Source of the DNA: Candidatus Thiodiazotropha sp. (ex Monitilora ramsayi)
Lineage (GTDB): Bacteria; Pseudomonadota; Gammaproteobacteria; Chromatiales; Chromatiaceae
Assembly: GCA_025655575.1 (NCBI GenBank)
Contig: JAHXIP010000007.1
Location: forward strand, 118,848-182,847
Length of the DNA stretch: 64,000 nucleotides
Direction of reading: 5' to 3'
This document shows positions 57,297 through 64,000 of the stretch, piece by piece. The position numbers and the translations under genes are program-made. Numbering within the stretch: position 1 is the stretch's first letter; every line of letters starts with the position of its first letter. The notes under the pieces were generated by a model that was not told the origin of the DNA, made no database searches, and saw nothing but the letters and a program-made list of their open reading frames with translations.

Positions 57297-57845
57297 ATGA
57301 GGGGATTGGCGTTACTGCTTGAACGCCTGGCCGGTTTTTTCGAGGCGATCAACGAGTGGCTGGGCCGTGCCGTTTCCTGGCTCAGTCTGTTGATGGTGCT
57401 GGTCAGCGTCTCAGTCGTGATACTCAGGTATGCCTTTGATCTGGGGTGGATCTGGTTGCAGGAATCGGTCACCTTCATGCATGCCGCCCTGTTCCTCGTG
57501 GGGGCCGCCTATACCCTAAAGCATGAGGGCCATGTACGCGTCGACATCTTCTATCGCGGCTTTTCTCATAAGCGAAAGGCATGGGTCGATCTGTTGGGCA
57601 GCCTGTTGTTGCTGCTGCCGGTCTGCCTCTTTATTTTCGCTATCAGCTGGGACTATGTGGCTCAGTCATGGTCGCTGTATGAAGGGTCCAGGGAAGCGGG
57701 AGGGCTGGAAGGGGTCTTTCTGCTCAAGAGCCTGATCCTGGTAATGGCGGGGCTATTGGTGCTGCAGGGTATGGCAATCGCCATCCGCTGTTTGCTGCAA
57801 CTTCTGGGGCTGTCCGACGGTGAGACGCAGGGGGCGGAGACCTGA
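57297..57845 (+). CDS. TRAP transporter small permease (DctQ-like)
   Basis: A 182-residue inner-membrane protein with four predicted helices. The family segments WLQESVTFMHAALFLVGAAYTLKHEGHVRVDIFY are clear. It stabilises the large TRAP permease and takes part in secondary, sodium- or proton-driven solute uptake. Its stop codon overlaps the next gene's ATG. No periplasmic binding protein gene is adjacent. Confidence 0.92.
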   Translation: MRGLALLLERLAGFFEAINEWLGRAVSWLSLLMVLVSVSVVILRYAFDLGWIWLQESVTFMHAALFLVGAAYTLKHEGHVRVDIFYRGFSHKRKAWVDLLGSLLLLLPVCLFIFAISWDYVAQSWSLYEGSREAGGLEGVFLLKSLILVMAGLLVLQGMAIAIRCLLQLLGLSDGETQGAET

Positions 57846-59227
57846 TGGTTGAGTTCATCCCCCTGCTGCTGTTTCTGGTTGTCTGTCTGGTGCTCTTGCT
57901 GGGCTATCCGGTGGCCTTCTCCCTCGGTGGCACCGCGCTGGCCTTTGCCTGGATCGGCGGCATGACCGGCTATTTCGACGATGCTTTTCTGCAGGCGCTG
58001 CCCAACCGGCTCTACGGTATCATGACCAATGAGACGCTGATTGCCGTGCCCCTGTTCGTCTTCATGGGGGTGATGCTGGAGCGCTCCCGGGTGGCGGAGA
58101 ACCTGCTCGACACCATGGCAAGCCTGTTCGGTCCGCTGCGTGGGGGATTGGGTATTTCTGTGACCCTGGTGGGGATGCTGCTGGCGGCGAGCACAGGCAT
58201 CGTCGGTGCCACGGTGGTCACCATGGGCCTGCTGTCGTTGCCGACCATGCTCAAGCGTAACTACGATCCCGGTTTTTCCACCGGCGTCATTTGCGCCTCT
58301 GGTACCTTGGGACAGATCATCCCGCCATCGATCATTCTGGTGCTGTTGGGCGATGTACTCTCCGCCGCTTATCAGCAGGCGCAACTCGACATGGGCATCT
58401 TCTCGCCTGATACTGTTTCGGTGGGGGATCTCTTTGTTGGAGCACTTCTGCCCGGTTTGCTCCTGGTGCTGCTCTATCTTCTCTATCAGATCAGTGTGGC
58501 ATTTATCAGGCCGGCTTCGGTGCCCGCCATTCCCCCGGAAGAGCGGGAACAGGATCTAAAGTTACTGCTGACCCGTGTGCTTAAGGTGCTGGTACCGCCT
58601 CTGTTGCTGATCGTGGCCGTGCTCGGCTCCATTCTTGGTGGTCTGGCGACGCCAACGGAGGCAGCTTCGGTCGGTGCCATCGGCGCCATGCTGCTGGCAC
58701 TGGCTCAGAGACAACTAAACCTAAGGACTTTGAAGGCAGTGGTGACCGGTACCACCAAGGTCACCAGCATGGTCTTCATGATCTTTATCGGTGCTTCTCT
58801 CTTCTCACTGGTGTTCAGGGGATTCGGTGGTGACGAAGTGGTGACCGATCTGTTGACCGACCTGCCCGGTGGCGTGGTGGGCGCGATGATCGTGGTTATG
58901 CTGGTGATGTTCCTGCTCGGTTTCATTCTCGACTTTATCGAGATCACCTTTGTGGTGGTGCCAATCGTCGGGCCGGTGCTGCTCTCCATGGGGCTTGACC
59001 CAGTTTGGCTCGGGGTGATGATCGCCATTAACCTGCAGACTTCATTTCTCACGCCCCCCTTCGGTTTTGCCCTCTTCTATCTGCGTGGCGTGGCGCCCAG
59101 AGAGGTGACCACCGGCGACATCTACCGGGGCGTGGCGCCTTTCATAGTGATTCAGCTGGTGATGCTGGCACTGCTCGCCTATTGGCCGCAGTTAGCGACC
59201 TGGTTACCAAGCCTGGTTTACGGATAA
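57845..59227 (+). CDS. TRAP transporter large permease (DctM-like)
   Basis: A 460-residue membrane protein with about twelve helices, the transport-catalysing subunit of a TRAP system. Characteristic segments are PLFVFMGVMLERSRVAENLL, GATVVTMGLLSLPTMLKRNYD, CASGTLGQIIPPSIILVLLG and LQTSFLTPPFGFALFYLRG. Sequence features fit the group transporting C4-dicarboxylate or mannitol/chloroaromatic-type substrates, but the substrate depends on the missing binding protein. It is translationally coupled to the small permease. Confidence 0.94.
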   Translation: MVEFIPLLLFLVVCLVLLLGYPVAFSLGGTALAFAWIGGMTGYFDDAFLQALPNRLYGIMTNETLIAVPLFVFMGVMLERSRVAENLLDTMASLFGPLRGGLGISVTLVGMLLAASTGIVGATVVTMGLLSLPTMLKRNYDPGFSTGVICASGTLGQIIPPSIILVLLGDVLSAAYQQAQLDMGIFSPDTVSVGDLFVGALLPGLLLVLLYLLYQISVAFIRPASVPAIPPEEREQDLKLLLTRVLKVLVPPLLLIVAVLGSILGGLATPTEAASVGAIGAMLLALAQRQLNLRTLKAVVTGTTKVTSMVFMIFIGASLFSLVFRGFGGDEVVTDLLTDLPGGVVGAMIVVMLVMFLLGFILDFIEITFVVVPIVGPVLLSMGLDPVWLGVMIAINLQTSFLTPPFGFALFYLRGVAPREVTTGDIYRGVAPFIVIQLVMLALLAYWPQLATWLPSLVYG

Positions 59228-59415
59228 CCTGCGGACGTCTTGCCGAGCAGAGAGCATCATTCAAATTTCGCTGAAACTGTAAGACACGCTTCTATCTTGT
59301 GTGGGTGACCTGTCAAAGCCGATGAATACCCATCTTACTGCGTGGGTATAGTCTCTCGTAGTTTGTACGGTAGCGGCTATCCTTTTTTGGAAATTCCAAC
59401 AAAAACGGTGTCCTG

Positions 59416-61071
59416 ATGAAAAGGATTCTTCACGCTGCATTCACAGCAATCCTCTCTTCTATTGTCATTGGCAATGCGCCACCGGTCCTGGCAGCAGACA
59501 AGGGTTCTGGCGTGTCGTCCGGGTTGACCTTGAATCCTATCGATGAGCATCTGCTTGCTTACAAACCCTGGTCGGATCTCACTCGAAAGCAGCGTGATGA
59601 CACAAAGAAGATTGGTGGCAAACACCAGGAGAGCGAGGGGAAGTATGTTTGCGATGTCCAGGACTATGATCTGACAAAAACGCCAAAAGAAGTGGTACTG
59701 TTCGATGCCAATTCCGCCGCACTCTGGCCTGGGGCACTTTGGCAGGGTGGTCCCTATATCAAGTACCAGATAGAACAGTTACCGCTGCAGCCTCGCGCCA
59801 GCCTCACCCTAACCAGCGACCTGCCGATCTCGGATCCCAGTGTGGTCGTGGAGTCGCCCTCTGCCGCCAGCATGGCCAAAGCTATTGAGACCCTGAGGGG
59901 TCGTGCAACATCGGAAGGCAAGCCTATCGGTGCCAAGGCCATCTACAATGCCAGAGAGGCCTACTCTGTGGAGCAGTTCAGCCTCGACCTGGGGCTTTCT
60001 GCCGAGTTTGCCAGTCAGAAGGCAAAGGCCGCGCTTGAATGGCAACAGAATGCTGAAACCCGGACCATCGCCGCCTTCTTCGTGCAGCAGATGTTTACCG
60101 TGTCAGTGCCGCCGCCGACCACACCCAGTGCTTTTTTCGACAACCTGACCCTGTCGCAGATTACCGACCAGGAACAGTTGGGCAGAATGGGTGCCGAGAA
60201 CCCGCCGCTCTATGTAGAGAGCGTAACCTACGGACGTCTGCTCTATTTCACTTTTACCTCAACGGCGACTCATACCGACATGAAGGCTGCACTCGATTAT
60301 GCTTATCGGGGCGGCGCGGATATCGATGTGAAAACCAAGGCCCACTACGAGAAGATTCTCAATAGTTCACAGGTCAGAGTCGTGCCCTATGGCGGCCCCT
60401 GGCAGAACGCAGCCAAGCTCATCAACTCGGCCAAACTGAGCGATTACTTCGATGAAAAGGATGCGCCGCTGAGTACCGCTGTCCCTATCAGCTACCGTTT
60501 GAATACACTTGCCAGGGGCAAATCGGCAGCTGTTGCCGAGACGACGAACTACTCCGAACGGGATTGTCACCTGGCCTCAGCGCCCGTGGTCAAAAAGAAC
60601 GGTAGGTTTCATCTGCAGTACGCTGGTGATGGCCGCTATGTCTCTATTGCAGAATGGATGAGACCGGGTGATTCATTCACCAAGCGACCCTATCCCACGC
60701 TGCAGCAGCGGGCGATTACCATGCAGTTTCGCGGTAACGGGGATGACCTGAAGCACGGTAGCCAGATCCGCTTCGCCACACTGGAAAAGAAGGCGCAAGG
60801 CAGGAAACTGGAAAGAATGTTTGAACCTGGAGCCTGGACATCGAAATCGCGTGTTTTCTACGATGAACCTCAACGCAGCTCGAAACAGGACTGGGTAATT
60901 CTCAAAAGCTGCATCGTTAAAAAGAAGAAGTGCGATAGCAAGATCCGCTATGGTGATGCGATCCACATCAGGAGTGTGGTGAAGTCAGGCAACTATCTCT
61001 GTAACGAACACAAAAGTCGTTATCTGCATACCGACAAAGCAACCTGTACTTGGGTGCTGAAGCAGCCTTGA
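59416..61071 (+). CDS. Secreted cholesterol-dependent-cytolysin-like protein with atypical C-terminal domain
   Basis: A 551-residue protein with a signal peptide (about 1-27, VLAADKG). Residues about 90-380 follow the thiol-activated cytolysin (CDC) family in order: LWPGALWQGG (103-112), an RASLTLTSDLP strand, VVESPSAASMAKAIETL, FFVQQMFTVSVPPPTTPSAFF, NPPLYVESVTYGRLLYF (262-278), a GG pair (326-327) and PISYRLNTL (357-365), ending AAVAETTNY. These are domain 1-3 pore-forming elements. Residues about 385-551 are a basic domain resembling a beta-trefoil (GDAIHIRS, SGNYLCNE) instead of domain 4, and the Trp-rich undecapeptide is absent. It is monocistronic, with weak ribosome-site spacing. Confidence 0.85.
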   Translation: MKRILHAAFTAILSSIVIGNAPPVLAADKGSGVSSGLTLNPIDEHLLAYKPWSDLTRKQRDDTKKIGGKHQESEGKYVCDVQDYDLTKTPKEVVLFDANSAALWPGALWQGGPYIKYQIEQLPLQPRASLTLTSDLPISDPSVVVESPSAASMAKAIETLRGRATSEGKPIGAKAIYNAREAYSVEQFSLDLGLSAEFASQKAKAALEWQQNAETRTIAAFFVQQMFTVSVPPPTTPSAFFDNLTLSQITDQEQLGRMGAENPPLYVESVTYGRLLYFTFTSTATHTDMKAALDYAYRGGADIDVKTKAHYEKILNSSQVRVVPYGGPWQNAAKLINSAKLSDYFDEKDAPLSTAVPISYRLNTLARGKSAAVAETTNYSERDCHLASAPVVKKNGRFHLQYAGDGRYVSIAEWMRPGDSFTKRPYPTLQQRAITMQFRGNGDDLKHGSQIRFATLEKKAQGRKLERMFEPGAWTSKSRVFYDEPQRSSKQDWVILKSCIVKKKKCDSKIRYGDAIHIRSVVKSGNYLCNEHKSRYLHTDKATCTWVLKQP

Positions 61072-61085
61072 TAGCCATTCAGAAA

Positions 61086-61122
61086 CGACAACGCCTTCAA
61101 TAGGATGCAAAAGGCGTTGTCG
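61086..61122. terminator. Hairpin between the cytolysin-like and SYLF genes
   Basis: A perfect 12-bp inverted repeat (CGACAACGCCTT / AAGGCGTTGTCG) with a 13-nt loop sits 15 bp after the cytolysin-like stop codon, between two convergent genes. It probably serves as a shared terminator. The following bases are GATTTGTTGG, only a weak T-run. Confidence 0.7.
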
Positions 61123-61155
61123 GATTTGTTGGCGGATCTTCAGATCAGTACGCCG

Positions 61156-61722
61156 TTACTTGGGTGTGAATTCGAACTTCTGTCCGCCGATAGTGGCCTC
61201 GTACATCAGGCCGCCTTTTGCAACGGTGAATACGGCCATGCCTTTGTGGTAGTTGCCCACAGTATTTGCGTCGTGCTTGCCACCGCTGGCGCCGGCGGAA
61301 CTACCCGTAGTGGTTGCAGCTGCTGATGCGCCTGCGGTAATCGCAACGGCTGTCGCCTGCACGCCGAACTCAAAGTTTCCGCCGGTGAACTCCTCATAGG
61401 CCCTTTTATCTTGAAAGAAGATGATCTGACTGTAGGCCTGACCGCCAAGCTGAAATCCCAACGTCACCTGCGTCACGCTGGTGTCACCGGTCTGTTGTCC
61501 GCCGACAAAGACCTGGCCTTTGCCATACGCGCCGCCCAAACCGATGCCTGCTTTGCCGATGGTGGGAAACAGGGCATAGCCATAGGCGGTGTCGAAGAAC
61601 CGGCCACTCTCACCGGCACCTTTGAAAATTGTGATCGTGTCCTGATAGTCATCGGCCATAACAGTGGCGAAAGGGGTAGCGATAAGCAGGAAAAAAATTG
61701 CTATTCGGGTTTGCTGTCTCAT
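61156..61722 (-). CDS. SYLF-domain (YSC84-like) exported lipid-binding protein
   Basis: A 188-residue protein with a signal peptide (about 1-23) and the SYLF/YSC84 fold: YGYALFPTIGKAGIGLGGAYGKGQVF, TQVTLGFQLGGQAYSQIIFF, then an Ala/Thr/Gly-rich hydrophobic stretch and GNYHKGMAVFTVAKGGLMYEATIGGQKF. SYLF domains bind phosphoinositides in eukaryotes and lipids in bacteria; periplasmic or outer-membrane association is expected. It converges on the cytolysin-like gene. Confidence 0.88.
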   Translation of the reverse strand: MRQQTRIAIFFLLIATPFATVMADDYQDTITIFKGAGESGRFFDTAYGYALFPTIGKAGIGLGGAYGKGQVFVGGQQTGDTSVTQVTLGFQLGGQAYSQIIFFQDKRAYEEFTGGNFEFGVQATAVAITAGASAAATTTGSSAGASGGKHDANTVGNYHKGMAVFTVAKGGLMYEATIGGQKFEFTPK

Positions 61723-62110
61723 GGAATGCTCCTGTTTCAGCTTGTTTGGTTTGGGAGAGGCGTCATTGGGTTGACGAGAGGATAGGTGCGCGCTCCCCAG
61801 TCACAGCTGACGGTTTATATAATGCTTAAACGACCCAATCCGGTGTCATTGAGAAAGACACCACTTCCGACAGCGATAAGCGATTGTGGTTCCTGGTGGG
61901 GTGGCGAGTGACGCGTGGTATGTGACGGACCTAACGGGACATCAATCGATCAGCCAAATACTGACTGAGAAAGTGAAGAGAAGAACTGGGTCCCGGCGGT
62001 AATCATATGTAGAGGACTGAGCCATCCATGGCGTCGAGGCGGGTGGTATGTTTCGCTATCCCTTCGTCGTTTGCACAACCGCGCGATGCAGTCAGAGAGA
62101 TGAGCGCTAC
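61723..62110. other. Gene-free intergenic stretch
   Basis: About 390 bp between the SYLF gene start and the rdgB stop. It must hold the SYLF promoter on the minus strand. No repeat, RNA or convincing small frame was seen. Confidence 0.45.
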
Positions 62111-62719
62111 TTATTGTGAAAGCACCTGCAGGAGTTTCTGCAGTGCATGGCCGCGATGGCTCAGACTGTTCTTCACTTCCGCCGATAGTTCTGCGGAGCT
62201 GCATTTGTGCGTGGGGACGTAGAAGATCGGATCATAGCCAAAGCCGTTGTCTCCACTTGGTTCGCTAAGAATACGGCCTTCCCAGGTGCCCTGACAGATC
62301 AGCGGGGTTGGATCTTCTGCATGGCGCATGTATACCATGAGGCACTGGAAACGGGCGGTACGTTTCTCCTCGGGGACATCCTTCATGAGATCCAATAATT
62401 TTTCCAGATTCTCCTGGTCCGTCGCGCCGGCTTTTGCAAAGCGGGCAGAGTAGATGCCGGGAGCGCCGTTGAGTGCATCCACTTCGATGCCGGAGTCGTC
62501 GGCAATCGCCGGCAGACCACTGAGACTGGCTGCGTGGCGCGCCTTTTTGATGGCGTTCTCCACGAAACTCAGACCGTCTTCCACCGCATCGGGAATATTG
62601 AACGCCTTCTGTGGAACAACCTCAATATCTTCGGTTGCCAGCAGTTGGTTGATCTCACGTACCTTTCCCGCATTGTTGCTTGCGAGGACTATCTTCTCGC
62701 CGGTGTGGTGTCCTGTCAT
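62111..62719 (-). CDS. rdgB: dITP/XTP pyrophosphatase RdgB/HAM1
   Basis: Housecleaning nucleotidase of 202 residues that hydrolyses dITP, ITP and XTP to monophosphates so that deaminated purines are not built into DNA. Family sites are LASNNAGKVREI near the N-terminus, ADDSGIEVDAL, GAPGIYSARFA and the C-terminal SGDNGFGYDPIFYVP with LSHRG. It follows rph by 35 bp in the same direction, the usual gene order. Confidence 0.95.
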   Translation of the reverse strand: MTGHHTGEKIVLASNNAGKVREINQLLATEDIEVVPQKAFNIPDAVEDGLSFVENAIKKARHAASLSGLPAIADDSGIEVDALNGAPGIYSARFAKAGATDQENLEKLLDLMKDVPEEKRTARFQCLMVYMRHAEDPTPLICQGTWEGRILSEPSGDNGFGYDPIFYVPTHKCSSAELSAEVKNSLSHRGHALQKLLQVLSQ

Positions 62720-62754
62720 TGAATCCTCTGCTTTCTTTCTGAATGTTATTACTA

Positions 62755-63471
62755 TTAACCCTGCAACGCATCCCGCTGCATCTGTACGATACTGTCGATA
62801 CCCTGATGCGCCAGATCGAGCATGGCGTTCAGCTCATCCCGGGAATACGCAGCGGCCTCGGCGGTACCCTGTACCTCGATAAAACCGCCCTTATCGTTCA
62901 TGACCACATTCATATCGGTCTCCGCATTGGAGTCCTCCGCGTAATCGAGATCGAGTACCGGCGTGCCGTTGAAGACGCCCACCGAGACCGAGGCCACCAT
63001 ACCGATCATGGGGTCGTTATCCAGCAGGCCAAGTTCGCGGGTATGGTTGATGGCATCAGCCAGTGCAACGCAGGCGCCGGTGATGGAGGCGGTGCGGGTG
63101 CCCCCGTCGGCCTGGATCACGTCACAGTCGAGGGTGATGGTGCGCTCGCCCAGCGCTTTCAGATCCACGGCTGCCCGCAGAGAGCGGCCGATCAGACGCT
63201 GAATCTCCAGGGTGCGACCACCCTGTTTACCGCGGGCTGCCTCGCGGCCCATGCGGTCCGTGGTGGAACGGGGCAGCATGCCGTACTCGGCCGTGATCCA
63301 ACCCTGTCCGGCCCCCTTGAGAAAGCGGGGCACCTGCTCCTGTACGGAGGCGGTGCAGATCACCTGAGTGTCGCCAAAGCAGACCAGCACCGAGCCTTCG
63401 GCATGCTTGGTGTAACGGCGGGTGATTTCAATGGCGCGCAGTTCGTCGGGCCGACGTCCGGATGGTCTCAT
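62755..63471 (-). CDS. rph: Ribonuclease PH
   Basis: Phosphate-dependent 3'-5' exoribonuclease of 238 residues that trims tRNA 3' ends. The ATG at 63471, with GGAG seven bases before it, gives the standard start [20 protein letters not shown]; a longer frame to 63576 is not used. Core segments [35 protein letters not shown] and [19 protein letters not shown] are intact. First gene of the rph-rdgB pair. Confidence 0.96.
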   Translation of the reverse strand: MRPSGRRPDELRAIEITRRYTKHAEGSVLVCFGDTQVICTASVQEQVPRFLKGAGQGWITAEYGMLPRSTTDRMGREAARGKQGGRTLEIQRLIGRSLRAAVDLKALGERTITLDCDVIQADGGTRTASITGACVALADAINHTRELGLLDNDPMIGMVASVSVGVFNGTPVLDLDYAEDSNAETDMNVVMNDKGGFIEVQGTAEAAAYSRDELNAMLDLAHQGIDSIVQMQRDALQG

Positions 63472-64000
63472 GGGGCAACTCCTGGGTCGTTTGTGATTAT
63501 CGGGTCTGCTTCCTGCAAACGCTGATGGCTTCATGGGGGCGGTATTATGGGTGAATGTGGCGTTAATGTCAGCCATTTGGCGGGTCTGGTACTTGATATG
63601 GCTGGGTCAGTGTTCTTCGGTGGAACCAGCGGTGACAATACCCATTTGCTGGGCAAAATTTCCTCAATAGACCAGCAAGCCAAGCAACGATGCTGGAAAC
63701 CGGGCGTTGAGTTGTTTTGACTCGACATCGAGTCTCTGAGACTCGCCATTGACTAAAAATTAGTTAGTGCCTAGATGATTTTGCTCGGCGACAAGCCTCC
63801 GAGACTCGTGATTGACTAAAATTTAGTCAACACCGAGTAAATTTTAGTCGTCAGCGAGACTAATTTACTCGCCATCGAGTCTATTTTGCCCGGCATCGAC
63901 ACTATTCGAGGGTATGTAAAGTTTCCTGTGTAAACGGCCTTTCATGAAGTGGGGACCCTCTCCCCATACATAATAATGAACTGACTCATCGCCTGCTTCC
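63472..64000. other. Gene-free right end of the window
   Basis: No convincing gene on either strand. It contains the rph promoter region, the tandem repeat at 63699-63908 and about 90 further bases. The next gene lies outside the window. Confidence 0.5.
63699..63908. repeat. Degenerate 21-bp tandem repeat, about ten units
   Basis: Units begin at 63699, 63720, 63741, 63762, 63783, 63804, 63825, 63846, 63867 and 63888, an exact 21-bp period without insertions or deletions. Most begin [AG][CG]TCG, have ATCGAG or ATTGAC in the centre and end in an A/T-rich run; the 63699 and 63762 units are the most diverged. The units at 63741 and 63804 agree over most of their length, and TTGACTAAA-A-TTTAGTCAA (63812-63830) is a perfect dyad inside the array. 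All frames contain stops, so it is non-coding. Confidence 0.8.

Noticed and set aside
62743..63525. 260-codon frame antisense to RNase PH
   Set aside because: The opposite strand encodes a complete, highly conserved RNase PH.
63699..63908. CRISPR array
   Set aside because: The 21-bp units are contiguous and diverged, without unique spacers between identical repeats, and no cas genes are present.

Overview
The window reads as one contiguous stretch of a free-living or symbiotic gammaproteobacterial chromosome. Gene families such as MetE/MetR, SdaA, Rep helicase, RdgB/RNase PH, an exosortase-type acyltransferase, c-type cytochromes and a Cyc2-like cytochrome-porin point to a sulfur- or iron-oxidising lineage of the Chromatiales type. 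That placement is inferred from gene content; no rRNA or marker phylogeny could be run. Base composition looks even and mid-range by eye, and there are no insertion sequences, phage genes, CRISPR arrays or rRNA genes. One tRNA-Arg(CCG) is present.

Layout. 1-5.5 kb: the end of an RND efflux pump, a Tat-exported Cys-rich copper-binding protein, a DRE-TIM aldolase-like enzyme, an NlpC/P60 lipoprotein and a bacteriohemerythrin. 5.6-10.4 kb: metE with divergent metR, then L-serine dehydratase. 10.6-13.4 kb: a 7TM-DISM diguanylate cyclase and an unrecognised gene. 13.6-18.8 kb: a Suf iron-sulfur operon (sufB-C-D-sufT-sufA-sufE) behind an IscR-like operator, with no sufS and no regulator gene beside it. 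18.8-42 kb: a dense signalling region with two zinc-binding (CZB) chemoreceptors, a stand-alone Aer-type PAS protein, an HTH-receiver protein, a GGDEF-EAL protein, two hybrid histidine kinases (one lacking its phospho-acceptor His, one with eleven PAS domains), a PhnD-type sensor kinase and another GGDEF protein. Within it lie a SIMPL protein, a PsiE protein and an overlapping LuxI-like acyltransferase/ThiF pair. 42-47.5 kb: a MacAB/HlyD-like ABC exporter operon and a small LEA-type lipoprotein operon. 47.7-53.7 kb: an isoaspartyl methyltransferase, a Cyc2-like outer-membrane cytochrome-porin with a diheme cytochrome, a PEGA/SHOCT lipoprotein, a small secreted protein, tRNA-Arg and a cytochrome c5-like protein. 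53.8-64 kb: Rep helicase, a LOG-family protein, a DUF2782 protein, TRAP permeases without a binding protein, a secreted cholesterol-dependent-cytolysin-like protein, a SYLF protein, RdgB, RNase PH and a 21-bp tandem repeat.

How it fits together. The cell appears to invest heavily in sensing redox and gas conditions (hemerythrin, Aer-type PAS, CZB receptors, many PAS domains, c-di-GMP enzymes) and in periplasmic/outer-membrane electron transfer. The most unusual item is the cytolysin-like protein at 59416-61071. It keeps recognisable domain 1-3 motifs of the thiol-activated cytolysin family but has a different basic C-terminal domain without the tryptophan-rich undecapeptide. Other notable items are the Arg-for-His hybrid kinase, the LuxI-like/ThiF overlapping pair, the cytochrome-porin operon with a perfect CRP-type palindrome and promoter, and the exact-period 21-bp repeat near the right edge.
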